From the NCBI GenBank assembly GCA_023374045.1, contig CM041778.1, forward strand, positions 400,890,438-400,954,437: 64,000 nucleotides of DNA. Reading direction: 5' to 3'. Shown here piece by piece: positions 45,446-58,108 of this stretch (its first letter is position 1; every line of letters begins with the position of its first letter). Both the position numbers and the translations under genes were made by a program. Under the pieces are notes generated by a model. That model had not been told where the DNA came from, made no database searches, and worked only from the letters and a program-made list of their open reading frames with translations. This DNA is from Limonium bicolor (Eukaryota; Streptophyta; Magnoliopsida; Caryophyllales; Plumbaginaceae).

Positions 45446-47039
45446 TTTATTTTGGTTCGTGTTTATATATTTGTAATATATTTGATGATTCTATAAATAA
45501 AACCAACCCTTACTTATATATAAAACAATACATAGTACATGTAGCAAACCCTACAAATCCCAAACCTCGTCAAATAGTCTAGTCTCTAGGCAGTTTATCT
45601 ATAAAAGGTAAATACTAGAATGTCTCTTAGATTTTCTCTCCGTTTACAAAGTATTTAATTATCAAACTAGAAAATATATCTTTGACTGTAAAATATAAAT
45701 CTTTACGGAGATATGACCGACTTAGGAATATATGAAATTATTTGCTTGATTTCTCTTTGCCACATATTTCAGAAAGATAAAAAGCTAGTAGTCAGTTCAA
45801 GACTGATCTCTCGACAGTGCTCAGTATAAGACTGAGTTTGTTGATTAAAACATTGTATCAACAGTTTCCCCCTTTTTGATTTGGCAAACTTTATAAGTCT
45901 TGAATTGAGGAATGTTCCCCTTGAATTTTTGCTTGATAGCTTCTTTTCTTTACTGAATTGTTTTTTGCCAAGAACTTAAAGAGATTCCCCATGAGATGAT
46001 GATTCCCCTAGAATCGTTGTATACGTTCAAGACCAATTTCCCCCTTTTTCCAAATCAAAAATAAGTCACTCTCCAAGGCAAATAAATAGTGAGGCATCTA
46101 CTGAGAGTGCTTATGGAAGAGCTTCATGGTCTAATCACTGTGAAGTAGATGACATTTCTATAAGAGGTGAACTGCCTTATTGGCGGGTCTAAGATAACGG
46201 AGTAGGCTTTGATACCCAGACTTGTTTGGGCTTAGTTGTAGACACACATTTATAATGGTTGATAGGAACTCACCTTTTAGTGTGCAATCTATTGAATTTG
46301 AATGAGTTCGCTTTGATGATTATCACGCAACTATTTTCTCAACAATTTGGGACACCATCTAATCTTGTGTCCTAGCTGATAGTATTATCGACATGAGTGT
46401 AACATTGGCTGATGTCTCGCAGTTCCAGTCTCTCACTTCTCCGTCTAAACTGAGAGAATGTCTCGGACTTATATCCCAAGTCGCATTTGTCTGAGGGTTA
46501 TTATTCCGCATCATTTGCTTCAAATTCGTCTTCCCCGTATACCAAGTTGTATTATCAAAGTCTGAAGTTCCAACTTTTAATTTGCCCTAGCTTACATGCC
46601 CGAGAGCGTTTCACATTCCCTTTTCGGTGATTTAGCAATTTAAAAGGGAATTCGCCTCTTCTTGTGCCCAACATGGAAGTGTAAGAATTCGAGTTTCCAA
46701 AGAACTAACAAAGTCAATCTTTGGCTTTTCCAGACTTTTGATGGCATAGTTTTTAGTTGCAGACTTATTCAAATCTTCCACTTTAGTCTTGAGTTCTTTG
46801 ATCGATCTCAGTGTTATATTGATGCTTCAACACTTTATCTGAGAGAGTGTAGAGGTTAACTTAGTAAACATCTCTTCTTTCTTGAGAGTGTCCTACAAGT
46901 TATCCTTCTCCTTTATGTAGTACTCATTATTGATGTCATCATCTTCATGAACAACTGTCGTCATGCTCAACTAAGTTTCCTCCTCTAGTTCTAATTTAAT
47001 TTTATGATTTTAGGTCGACCAATAATGAATGTTGATTTG
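45446..47039 (-). mobile_element. Copia 3'-end relic on the minus strand
   Basis: On the minus strand CAAAAAGGGGGAAAC (45878-45864) is followed by TGTTGATACAATG (from 45863 down), a polypurine tract and LTR start of the SIRE/Maximus kind. The LTR would run left to about 45446, where the CACTA element abuts. A second PPT-like run is at about 46040-46052. The internal part to about 47039 has only broken, unrecognised frames. It shares the PPT and the phrase CAGTCTTATACTGAG with the copia relic at 6465-7074, so they are probably related. Confidence 0.55.
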
Positions 47040-47459
47040 GATCTTTAAGTGTTATGTGGGTTTGTGAATATTATGTTGCACTTATGAATGTTTCTATTAA
47101 TAGATGACAAATAGATAAAAAGTCATATCAGTTGTTTAAGACAATTGTTAATTTAACAGTTATACATGGTAAAAAAAATATTAAAAAGGGACCAAAGTCA
47201 AGTGGTAAAAACAGCTGTCAAATGTAGTAAAAATTATTGTAAAGTGTTTCAAAATTCAAATTTGTTTTTAGACTCAATAATGGGAAATGAATATAACTTG
47301 TCACAACTGTTATTAACAGTTCTTTTATGTATATCTATCATAACCGTTTATAACAGGTGTAACAGATCATTTACCAATTGTTATTTGACTCGATTAGATA
47401 ACTATTAACAGTTGTTTATGACGTTATTAAGAGTTATCTAACCATTTGTTTTAGTAGTG
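47040..47459. mobile_element. Lone terminus of a second CACTA family
   Basis: It ends TTTTAGTAGTG at 47449-47459, the complement of CACTACTAAAA. The preceding 300 bp is rich in AACAGTTGT/ACAACTGTT-type subterminal repeats (about 47150-47430). I could not find the matching CACTACTAAAA start, so the left end is lost or too diverged and the left boundary is approximate. Confidence 0.5.
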
Positions 47460-48476
47460 TTTTGAGTTGGTGGGGTGAGGTAAATCGTGTAGGCATCGCT
47501 AAAGTTACTCTCAGTTATATAATTTGATTAACTTTTACACTATGGTTCTTCAGTTTAACTCACATGACTACGCTAAACTGGTGTGGGGATAAGGACAAAA
47601 TATCTGGTCAACTTTAAAGCTTGCTGGTTAATACTTACATTTATTTATTTTAAAAACTTAATCTACTGTCATTGGCGGTCCACATTGTTAAATCTCCCAA
47701 ACGTATACGTACATATCACGATGAATTGGATTGGGAATTTCCCTCCCTCCCGCCCGGACAATTAAAGCTAGAGAGTGTACATTGTTTAATAATTTTGTGT
47801 TTACGGAGTTATAAAATTTAAATTATTAGTATCTCTGCAGTTGTCGACACTGAAATCCATGGGAATCAGAATATCTTTCAGCCCCCACCACACACCCACC
47901 CACATGTGATTACTAGTAGTAATTTTACGTATTAATATTATCAAAAACCCAAACTCCAAAGAAATGTACGACTCGCTTCTATTGGCTACTGCGTTGCAAA
48001 TTCTATGGGAGCTCCTTGATAATCCCAAAGACTTTACAAAACTATTACTAATCCTTATCCTCCTCCTTGGTCAGTTTTATACTCTAGTTTTTTTCGTTAT
48101 AAAAATAGAAGCAGTATTTGCCAAAACCGATGAGTGGAAAATCTCTCGCATTTCCTCCTCCGTTGAGATATTCGTGTATTGATCTTTGGTTAATTATAAT
48201 TAATTCTACACCGCAAAGAGCAAAAGCAAATTGCCGGGTTTTGTTCATTCTTTTCTTCAGTTAGAGTTTATTAATAATAATGCCTATCACGCATTCTTCA
48301 TGGGAGAGATGGTGGTTCTTGTCTTGTCTTTATTGTTGAAATTTTTATAATGTAGTAAAACCCATGTCCTCTTTAATCATGGTTATTTCACAGTCAATTT
48401 GGCAAGATAAAATTTTCACCATGTTTTTGTCTGATAGATTTTTAACTGGATACTTGTTTATCATCCTTAAGATCAA

Positions 48477-48742
48477 TGGCGGACCCAGGAATTTATACAT
48501 ATGTGTCAAAATATAAGATCATGTATCTAAAAATTTAAGTCTCATAACATATGTGTCAAAATATAAGATCATGTATCTAAAAAGCTTAAGTCTCATAACA
48601 TATGTGTCAAAATATAAGATCATGTATCTAAAAAAGGTTAAGTCTCATAACATATGTATCAAAACAAAATAAAACTTTAGGATTTTTTTTTTATAGTGTG
48701 TCAGTAGACACACTACGCACGTGAATAGGTTCGCCCCTGCTT
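48477..48742. mobile_element. hAT-like MITE with internal 51-bp tandem repeat
   Basis: The left end CAATGGCGGACCCAGG and the right end GGTTCGCCCCTGC (inverse GCAGGGGCGAACC) form imperfect inverted termini of a kind common in plant MITEs. The same type occurs at 58109-58274. The target duplication is not clear. Confidence 0.45.
48498..48665. repeat. Tandem repeat, about 51 bp, 3.3 copies
   Basis: CATATGTGTCAAAATATAAG begins units at 48498, 48548 and 48599, with a partial unit at 48651. Copies differ mainly in the A-run before TTAAGTCTCATAA. Confidence 0.9.
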
Positions 48743-50649
48743 AAGATTATAGGTAAGCTCTTAATTAAACATTTTCGTCTGTAATTGGTCAAATAAAGGC
48801 TTTGTAGTGCAACCTTACTTATTCAAAAAATGAAGGATGATGGTAGCTCAAGTTTAGATTTAATTTCTAATGAGAATAAGATTACATTGAGCGGAGCAGA
48901 ACCGGTCAGTATGCATAGTGAAATGGAAACCCCCAAATGTGTTATACTATCTATAACTATGCAAATACGCGTAGGAACCTTAAACTATATTACAGTCTAT
49001 ATTATTGTATATAATATATCGTGCATAATATATACTACTACTTGGTAGTTGCCATTACACATGACGATCCCGGAGAAAGTGGGTGCGTGTGTGTTTTGAA
49101 CAGATCGAGGCTAATATTGAGAGAAAATCAAAATAAAAAGGTCAACGTGACAAAACGCATAGTTTGATAAATACGAGCAGTTCATACTTACTAGGAAGCT
49201 AGCTCCTCTTCATTAATTATTATGAGTCAGAAGTGAGTCGAGCACAGCTCCCATCCCAGTTGAATTAATTATTACTCATTACTTAATTAATTAAGAGCTT
49301 CTAATTTAATCTATTAGTATAAAATAAAATCGTATCATACGGTCAACTGTTGACCTTTAGGAACTACTACACTACGTACGTACACTACTACTGAATGAAT
49401 ACTGCTGCTGCTGCTACACCATGATTCCCGTCGGACGTTTAATGTTTGAACACAGACCAACCCCTTCACCGACAACCGCAATTAATATGCAGCTTGGCTA
49501 GCTAGCTAGCGTCTACAATTTAATGTGACCACCGAGCTCAGCTGTCAATACATTACATTACAGCATTCATTCAATACAATAGTGGTAGTAGTAATTCCAT
49601 CCATTGGTGAATGGAAGCATCTGATTTTACAAATGTCTAGCGTTACTTTCACGGCGGGTAATATTATTATATTATTATTCTTGTCATTGAGAATGCTGAA
49701 AACCATGATGACGATTGATCATCCCGATACTTCACTTTTGAGTGGTTCCATAGTATATGCAGCATTCTCCACCTCCAACTCCGCATCATCATCATCTTCC
49801 CCACCACTTCACTTCACTTCACTTCACTTCATGTGTTTCTTCACTGACTCTAATTATTACATATTCGTCTTTTTATTTACATTAAGCCGACAGGCATTGT
49901 TGCACTTCTATTGCTCTTGTTTTACATTAACCTCGGTCTCCTTGCACTTCTTTTCTTTAGCCCTTATGGTTGCTTCCAATCCATCATCCTATCATACTCG
50001 CGATATTCTTTTCAATATATATATATATATATAAACCTAGCTAACTTAGCTTCCGTTTTCAGCAAACCACCGGGAACAAAGGAAAAAGAAGCTAGTTAAG
50101 AGAAAAGTAATGACTGACCTGACGAAAAATAAAAAGAAAAGATAAAGCATCATAATTTAAAAGATGCATATCGAAGATGAGATAATTAATGATATGATAA
50201 AATCTTTGGATTAGAATAGTTCAATTACAACAACAAAACTAAAAATTGTTTGGTCGGCCAAATTAGGCCAGTACTGATCAACTAAACAGAAGAAAGAAGA
50301 GGAAGAGCAAGATCAAACATAAACGCGCGGCGGGCCATCAAATAATGGAAAGAAACAAAAACAAAACAGGGAACAAAGATATAGCACAATTGATCAACTA
50401 TGGATGGGGGGTTGTCTTGTCATCTCATGGGTGTAACGATAAGCTAGACTCAGCTCTACCCGTTAATTAATTAACCTGATCATATTCATCACTCCCCACT
50501 TCAATCATCATCCTTCTCTGCAGATTTCCTTCTCATCTTCTAATTCACTATCCTCCTCCTCAAGTTTTACCACTATAAAACTCTCACGTGTCAGGCTGTT
50601 TCATCCTTCTTAACAAATTGTGCAATCTTTCTTCTCTTTTGCTTTTTTT

Positions 50650-50655
50650 TTTATT
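50650..50655 (-). terminator. Candidate poly(A) signal of the GATA gene
   Basis: AATAAA on the minus strand, about 125 nt after the stop codon. Plant signals are loose, so this is a candidate only. Confidence 0.35.
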
Positions 50656-50780
50656 AATTTGAAAAAATTTCCCACCACCGGACTCTGATCATCTCCTCAT
50701 AAGTACTACCTATGGCTGGCTCCTTGTACTGTAGCGAATTGACCGGCGTAAGAAGTAATTAACCAATCGACATGTCTGGT

Positions 50781-52472
50781 CTAAATCATCTGCCTATAAT
50801 GATCAGCCCCCGGTCCCATATGGTGATGAATCAGATACTGATCACTCGCCACCATCCCACCTCCACCCGCAACACTCCCAGTCAATCCATAAACCCCACC
50901 ATTCTGCCCCATGAATTGCTGCTGCGCCGTTTGCACCATATGCTGGTGCCCCGCATACGATCTCTGCACATGATGATCCCTCTGTCTCCTTAGCTCCAAT
51001 ACCTTACGGTGTGAGTTCGAGTGTTTTGTCGGCACAAACGTTGGACTCGCTGCCGGTCTATACTCCGGTACCAACCTCCCAGACTTGTACCTCACTCCAC
51101 AAGCATTACACAGTGTCTTTGGTCCCATGGGTCCAGTCCTCCATTGTGGTGTCTTCTCAGCCGCACAGTGTAGGCATCGTCTAAGTGGTTCAACACCATT
51201 GGCGCCATTCCCGTTACAGTTGGTGGCGGACACACCTTGGCCAGTCTCACGTTTTTTCCCGTGTCGTTTGTGGTGTGGTATAGGGTTGGGAGTATCGCCG
51301 CCATCGTTGGTTGTGGTGGTGGTTTCGGAAGATGAATTGGAAGTTGCGGTGGTTAGGGGTGGAGATGAAACCATGAGGAGACGGGTTGACCAGTCGGATG
51401 GTGCGACTCGTGAGATTTTACTACGGGCTTTTCCTGGGACTGAAGTGACGTCAGGATGGAGGAGGTGTGGTGGTGGTGGGTAGTGGTGGTGGGTGTTGTT
51501 GGGACGGAATTGTGGTGGGGCGGATAGACCGGGTTGTGGGTTTGAGGCGGTGGTTGTTGTGAGGTGGAATGCTGGTGCCCTGTTGTTGTGGTGGGTGTGG
51601 TTGAGGTCTTCATTTGAGAAGGATTCCTCCACGAATTTTGATAACCATTCTAGCTCTGCCGTGTCATCATACTGTTGAAGATTGAAAAGAGGAAGCCGCG
51701 CGATGATCAGTAAATAATTGAATTGATTAAACGTTCTTAACTGAAGAAAACTAAATTCTTTAAACTGAAATAAATAAATAAACAGTACTAGTATTGTGAT
51801 TGCTGTAAAAATAGTAAATTCCATTCCTTTTTTGCAATATATTTTTTCTGATTTTATTTTTTTTAACTGTTTTTAGATTGTAGAACGTGCAATGTAATAA
51901 TGCGCATTCAAATTCCAATGTAAAATTAGGTATAGTACTACTAAAAGAAAAAAGAAAAAACAGAATGACATTTAATATCACGGCGGTGAATTAATTTGAG
52001 AGGCCACTTGAGATAGTATAGGCAAAGACTGGCATAAAATTAAGAGAAGAATAAGTACTGTTTGAACATATCATAGAGTGGAGAGAGAGAGAAGATGCAT
52101 AAGACTTGTTCTGGTACATACTTGCCAATTTTAGAAACAACTGATTGTAATCTGTTTGTTAGAACTGCCATTCGAATACGAGAGATGAGAAGGGGATTAA
52201 TTAAAAAAAATAAAAGTCGTGAAGATTACCGGAAAGCAAAGCTCGTTGGAGAATTTAGCGTCGGCGAAGCTGCGGCATAGGAAGTCAGTTGGGGATAAAT
52301 TGTGGTCAGCACCAGAGACAGAGGAGTTGCAGCTGTCAACAGCGGTAACAGTGGAGGAATCGGTAGAGTTTCCGGCAAGACCACAGGAGTTATCTAAGAA
52401 GGTATCATTCATTATGTCATCACCATTGGGAAGGTCTAGTAGGTCTTCGACGATGAAGTCTGTCACTTCCAT
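50781..52472 (-). CDS. Class IV GATA zinc-finger transcription factor (two exons)
   Basis: Exon 1 is complement 52230-52472 (81 codons, ATG at 52470-52472). A 558-bp intron with GTAATC donor and CAACAG acceptor follows, then exon 2, complement 50781-51671; the join is in phase 0 and the protein has 377 residues. The N-terminus has [13 protein letters not shown], and the splice joins LCFP to [19 protein letters not shown], the conserved acidic block of plant subfamily I GATA factors. A basic stretch (HHKRHGKKR, about 215-222) may be a nuclear signal. One GATA finger, C247-X2-C250-X18-C269-X2-C272, is followed by YRPAASPTF and [13 protein letters not shown], also diagnostic. Thr-, His- and Asn-rich linkers are simple. 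Family members bind GATA motifs in light, growth and cell-wall genes; this one's targets are unknown. Closest types are GATA9/GATA12-like, but I do not assign a symbol. It appears intact. Confidence 0.93.
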
Positions 52473-52765
52473 TTAAGAGTTGTACGTACGTAGTTCTGGT
52501 ATTTGTGATTAGGATTGGATAATGAGTGAGAATGGATAGAGAGTAAGGGAAAATGAGACAAGAGAGTGTAGAAGTAGTTGAGAGAGGAAGAAGTCGATCG
52601 AGTTTGAGTTTGGGGTGTGTGAGTAGGAAGAAGGTAGAGGATGATAGAGAGGAGGAGCATAATGAGGGGGAGAGTACGGGGGGTTAAAAAGGGGTGAGCT
52701 GTGGGTTGGGGAAAATATAAAAATGTGAAAAAGAAGAATAAGGGAAATATATATATATATGATAA
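52473..52765 (-). promoter_or_regulatory. 5' UTR and core promoter candidate of the GATA gene
   Basis: On the minus strand the 200 nt before the ATG are rich in CT, as in many plant leaders. TATA-like sequences lie at complement 52712-52719 (TATATTTT) and at the TA run 52746-52760, about 240-290 nt upstream of the ATG. Which one is used cannot be told. Confidence 0.4.
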
Positions 52766-53627
52766 CTATGAAAGGAAATTTCAAAAACCGAATAATACTA
52801 CTACTGTATATGTATATGTTGTTTATAATAGTAGTAATCTAATGAATATGATCAGAGCATCTTTACCTGGCTGCAGAGGATTAAACATAATCAAGTTCTA
52901 ATTTAGGAGGGTTCTTCTCTTCCTCACACTCACAGCTTGCATTTTGCAGGTAATATTCTTCTCTCTCTACTTCACTCGTTTCGTCTAGCTGCCGTCAAAT
53001 GACACTCCTACCCTTACTTCTAATTTCTTTTTTTCCATGTGTTGGTAAAAATATATACATACATATGAATAGGGTTGGGTTGAGTTTGGTTTGGTATGGT
53101 TATGTTTCTTTTATAAATATGATGTTATCATGTGGTGTGGTGGGATAGTATTGCCAACGGGTGTAACACCACACCACCATCACCAACACCATGACTGCCT
53201 TTTGCAAAACTAACGCTTAACCATGAATGAATATTCCCTTCTCTCCCCCGCTTTCGAAAGATGCGGGAATATAGGAAAGAAAAAGCATCAAAGTGAGAAA
53301 TTCCTGGGTTACTTACAACGTGATGCCTTTTTACTGCAGCAGTCGACTATTCAAGCTCGTAACTAATTCAACCACTTTAATCTTAATTTTGTCTATTTAT
53401 AAGATGGCATGGTAAAAATTCTGTGGGATGTCTTTTCAATTTTTGAGGGAAAAAATAAGTACTAACATGTTTTTTGATTTTTTTTCTATGTCTCAGTAAA
53501 ATGGTCTATTAATTGTCGTAGAAGTAGGTGTCTATATACCAATAAAGGAGAGATTGCATCACCATTTCTTCGGTATATAAGTATAAGTCAATTATCCTAC
53601 AAAGTTCCTATATTATCGGATCATATA

Positions 53628-53826
53628 CTTCATCACCGTCTTGTTTACTATTTGGATATGTCGTTTGATTTCAATTTTTAACATATAAGATAAATTAATT
53701 TTGAACATTTAAGTTTTGCATATGAATCCTTATATGATAAATTATATGTTATAAAATTTTGTTTTATAAAATTATTTTATCTTATATGCTTAATATTGAA
53801 ATAGAAAACGTATCAGGATGAAGGAG
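53628..53826. mobile_element. Stowaway-like MITE, degenerate, 199 bp
   Basis: Ends CTTCATCACCGTC and GATGAAGGAG, flanked by TA. The interior (CATATAAGATAAA, AACTTAA/TTAAGTTTTGCATA) is that of the two better copies nearby, in the opposite orientation. Confidence 0.65.
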
Positions 53827-53990
53827 TATCTAACTTTGATTCTGTCAAATCAATCTTGCTTTGAAACAAGAATGCCAAAACAGGAAATGATTGCATCCCC
53901 TGAACCGAAACCTATCTCTTTTTGTGAATAATGAACCGCGAGTGGCAGTTGATGTGAATTCTCACGGTATGTTAATTTCCCTGGCATTTA

Positions 53991-54223
53991 CTTCCTCCGT
54001 TCTAAATTATTGACCATCTTGTTTGTTTTATGGCACGTTTGTCTATTTCAATATTAAGCATATAAGATAAAATAATTTTATAAAACTAAATTTTATAACA
54101 TATAGTTTATCATGTAAATTCATATGCAAAACTTAAATTTTCAAAATTAATTTATTTTATGTTAAAAATTAAAGTCAAACGACATGTCCAAATAATAAAC
54201 AAGACGATCAATTCAGGAGGGAG
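53991..54223. mobile_element. Stowaway MITE, 233 bp
   Basis: Starts CTTCCTCCGTTC, ends CAGGAGGGAG, flanked by TA on both sides. Same length and largely the same sequence as 55888-56120. Confidence 0.85.
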
Positions 54224-54919
54224 TACAAATTAGTATAAAGGACCACTGACTATCTTCTTCGTACGAGCATTAAGCTTATGATGAGAACAAGAAGGAAACA
54301 AATGTTATCGGAAATGATAGAGCAAGAGTACACCACATCCCTTACTTCTATATTTGTCACGGTGTCTGACCGCCGACAACAAATTGTATTTCTTCATGGC
54401 ATGGTCAATAATGTAAAACTATGAACCATATATGTATATTACATAGTATTTTTGGGTATGGTATGGTATGGCATGGCCGATATTTATGTTACACTACAGC
54501 AGCGCAGCGGGCGATGGCCGCGGGGTCGGCCCACTGCATATTCATAATTTTCTGAAACTTATGTCTCCTATCTTCATTCATCACTCCAGTCAGCCAGCCA
54601 GCCGCCCCCCCCCCACCCACGCACATCCAGACACTGTGAGAAGAAAAAAGCGAGTGAAAAAAACAGTAGTAAAACAAAACGAGTAACTGTACTACTATCT
54701 CAATGTCAATCAAACTAGTTGATTTGTGAGGGTAAAAACGTAACACTATTTGTGGCACTGGCAGGAGTAGAAGTAAGTACTATTATATTCATTGGGATTA
54801 GGGGAGATAATGAATGTAGATGATTAAGAGCTGACCACCACACATTACTGTAGTACTTTGCAAGTACTATTTGTTTGAAATACATAAATTTAACAGACCA
54901 GTATCATGCACCTCCTCCT

Positions 54920-54962
54920 CCTGCTGCTTATGTTTGAAGAGAATCGATCTCTTTGCAGCAGG
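54920..54962. other. Imperfect hairpin
   Basis: CCTGCTGC (54920-54927) pairs with GCAGCAGG (54955-54962), and AAGAGA (54937-54942) with TCTCTT (54948-54953) around a 5-nt loop. The 9-nt versus 1-nt asymmetric bulge makes it unlike a plant miRNA precursor. Confidence 0.4.
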
Positions 54963-55887
54963 TTTATGTTGGCTCGACTCGTCCCTTTGTGTTTTGTGAT
55001 GGAGGAGAAGGGAACTATCTTTCGGGTTTCCTTTTTTTAATTTAATTTGCTGTTGCTTTCATTAGTGTCCAAGTTTCACAGCCGGATTCCTCTGACCCCG
55101 GCCCCTTTTCTCTTTTGTAATGGCTTTTTTTATTTTTTTCTCTTTTTAATGTCATTAGCAGTGTTTTGTTATCGATCGTAAATATCATATTATGACCTCG
55201 GTTCTTGTGATTCCTCTATATTATTTTAAATGTCATTTATTAAAAACGTAGTATATTACTTTAATTTATCACCCCCGATAATTAAACAATTGACTGACAT
55301 TGCAGGAGTTGTTTAGTTTAGGTATTAATATCTTGTACTACTGTTTTTTTAATTATTATTTAATCTCTAACACTTAGTTTTATGTTTATTAATCGTAATT
55401 ATTTTTGTGAAGAACTTTGCACTTGGTTGCTTGCTCCCCATGTTACTGCACGATACTCACAGCTCAGCTATACTGACCCGGTTGTATTAATCTTGACACG
55501 TGTCTTACTTAACCTTCTTTACCACTCTTTAACTTTTTCTGCCATGTCGGATTCCTACCCGCCCTCGTCCCTTTTTATCCGTTTACTGTGTGCGTGACCC
55601 ATTGGTGTTAATTCCAGCCGGCTAGCCAGCAAGCAGATAAATGTTATAGGGATCAGAGCTCTCTCTTCATTCGACGATTTTTTAACTCTTTTCATGGCTC
55701 GCTCGCTGTACTTTTATTTCCTTTTTTACGGGGAGTGAAGAATTCTTTTGATTTGGGTTTTTTTGGGCAACGGCATTAACAATTTTAAAATAAAAAGTCG
55801 TACAAGGATTTGAAGTGATGTTTTGAATATTTCAATCAAACAGTTTTAGTTTCACACAATTGGGGAAAAAGTGATTGTCCGGTATTA

Positions 55888-56120
55888 CTCCCTCCGTCCT
55901 GAATTGACCGTCCTGTTTGCTTTATGACACGCTTTTCCACTTCAATATTAAACATATAAGATAAAATAATTTTATAAAACTAAATTTGTAACATAGTTTA
56001 TCATGTAAGGAATCATATGCAAAACTTAAATTTTCAAAATTAATTTATCTTATATGTTAAAAATTGAAGTCAAACGACATGTCCAAATAGTAAACAACGG
56101 TCAATTCAGGACGGAGGGAG
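55888..56120. mobile_element. Stowaway MITE, 233 bp, well preserved
   Basis: Perfect CTCCCTCCGTCC at the left and GGACGGAGGGAG at the right, with TA duplications at 55886-55887 and 56121-56122. Mobilised by Tc1/mariner transposases; no coding capacity. It is the best preserved of the three copies. Confidence 0.95.
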
Positions 56121-56981
56121 TAATTTCAGGTCAAATGTCAATGACCTTCTATGTACTAGTATCATACTATGAATTGACGCTTGGCCTGCGGGCTGCGGCT
56201 CATGCTCATGCATACTAGTATCATACTGTACTAGTTAAAACTAATCAGAGTCCAATTTCCACTCTGAATCAGGTCTCCAGCGGGCGTATGAAAGCAACTG
56301 TTTCAAAAATTGACTAATGTATGTACCAGAAGCAGGTCGGTTTAATTTGCATCGTTATTTTCTTCTCTGCATATATAAGTGGCATATGACTTTGACCCCC
56401 AAAAATTTCATCAACAGATGCAGTAACAACCGTTATATTTTTACGTTTCCTTTTAAGGTCCGAACTCTTAACATTTAATTCTAGAATTGTGTTCTGAAAC
56501 TAGCCGTATTTTTTTCACAAAGAAACTACCTTTTAAAAATACATATATAAACCGTTAGTTAAAACCCGATAACTGGTTTCAAAAAACCTGAACTGGTAGA
56601 TTATAAACTTTTGTGGCTGCTTTGCTACTGGGGGTGCCAATGTTAATAATTGGGATACGGGAGGTTCATATGATGCGAGATGATTAATTCACTTATCTTT
56701 GCGGTTGCGGTAAAATTACATTAGTCCACCGTCCAATTGATGATAACAAGATATAAAAACAAGAGAGAAGGGATAACCTTATCTATTCGCAAAACTTCCT
56801 CTGATATTTTGTTCTTCTTTTTCTTACCTACACATGAATACTAATAACAAGAAGGCATGCACGTTAGTAACACGGTAGACGGTAGTAGTAGTAAGTGGGG
56901 AGCCTCTCACTCGGTCACCCACACCACACAGACACACCTCACCTCCGTCATTAAAATCCCCTAACCAAACCAAAGAGTGCT

Positions 56982-57004
56982 CCTCTCTCTCTCTCTCTCT
57001 CTCT
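56982..57004. repeat. CT microsatellite
   Basis: An uninterrupted run of CT/TC repeats of the kind common in plant 5' leaders. A CTTAAGGTAAAGG sequence 60-80 bp downstream could be a leader-intron donor, but no coding exon follows. Confidence 0.8.
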
Positions 57005-57170
57005 CATTTCTCCATTCATAAAAACAATCAATTAAATAATTGTATTCTTTCTTCGGGACTCACTGTTTCTTAAGGTAAAGGATTCCTTATTCGGAGTTCT
57101 TTTTTATTAGGATTTTCATTTTAATTTCATGACCAAAAACAAAGACACACTTACAATTGGTGGGACCAAG

Positions 57171-57668
57171 CACGTGATAAAGGAAGAGGTGAGTGTGTCA
57201 GCTATCATGTGACTTCCCTTTAGAGTGAGACAGTAGCCTTTGCTTCCTGCTAGTGTTTTTTTTTTTTTATGCGGTACATGTTAAGTTTTGTCAAACAAGC
57301 CAAAGCCAACCGAAACATAGAGAGGAGGAGCTTCTTCTTTCAAAGTTCAAACCCAGCACCAACCCAAGCGGTGGTCAATAACAAATAATTAGTGATCACA
57401 CACCTCACCTCCCCCGTTCATGTTGTAGTGGCATTTTTTTAATTCCCACTTACCCTATCTTATACTACCATAGTAGTATCAGTCTATATATATATTTGAG
57501 GAATTATTAGTATATAATATACCTATTCGAAAGAAAGAAAAACAAAAAATGACCGACTTCTTCCCCCTTGCTTGCGCACGTGCATCGGGGTTCCCTTGTC
57601 CAACCCGAACGTGGTGGCACGTGTTTCGGAAAGATCACGTATTCTCTCACCTCCACTTCACGTGACGT
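57171..57668. promoter_or_regulatory. G-box/ABRE-like motif cluster
   Basis: CACGTG at 57171-57176, 57577-57582, 57618-57623 and 57659-57664, with an overlapping TGACGTG after the last and ACGT cores between. These are binding sites for bZIP and bHLH factors. No gene start can be tied to them. Confidence 0.45.
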
Positions 57669-58108
57669 GACTGCAGTCTCTCCCTACAGTACACTCTTAT
57701 TACTACTCACTTGCTGAAAGCCTGAAACTACTAATTGGGCTTTACTACTTTATACTAGTACGTAATGACTTCTACTTATTACCGTCGGTGGGTTCTCACA
57801 TCGTTCTTTACTCGTTTGACTGAACCGCCAGCTTTTTTTTCTCCTTTCCCCTTCCATCAACAAGCCCAGAAACTTTTGAACAAGGGACAAATCTTTAGGC
57901 CCAATAATTCTCTTCTCCTTTTTAGCCCACCAACTGTCATTTCACTTCCCCCTGAAATCCAAAACAAAATTATGAGGTACACAGTGCGTAGTAGCCCCAT
58001 TCATTCTCTTGTAGTAGTTTTTAGTCGAGTAGTTGATATCACAAGAAGAACCAATTCTTTTTTCCTTTATTGCAACGAACATGAACTAATATATATAAAG
58101 GCAGCAGA

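Larger units (their letters stand above)
47460..50495. other. Intergenic region downstream of the GATA gene
   Basis: No gene recognised. It contains a hAT-like element with tandem repeats (48477-48742), a CACTT microsatellite (49804-49830) and a TA run near 50017-50031. The 169-codon frame at 49525-50034 spans both simple repeats and lacks any domain. Confidence 0.55.

Noticed and set aside
47964..48182. 72-codon hydrophobic frame
   Set aside because: Short, AT-rich, no family, no neighbouring gene context.
49525..50034. 169-codon plus-strand frame
   Set aside because: It spans a CACTT microsatellite and a TA run, has no domain and no coding-like composition.
51085..51483. 132-codon frame opposite the GATA gene
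   Set aside because: A shadow of the Thr/His/Pro-rich exon 2 on the other strand.
54920..54962. MicroRNA precursor
   Set aside because: The asymmetric 9-nt bulge and the short stem do not fit plant miRNA criteria.
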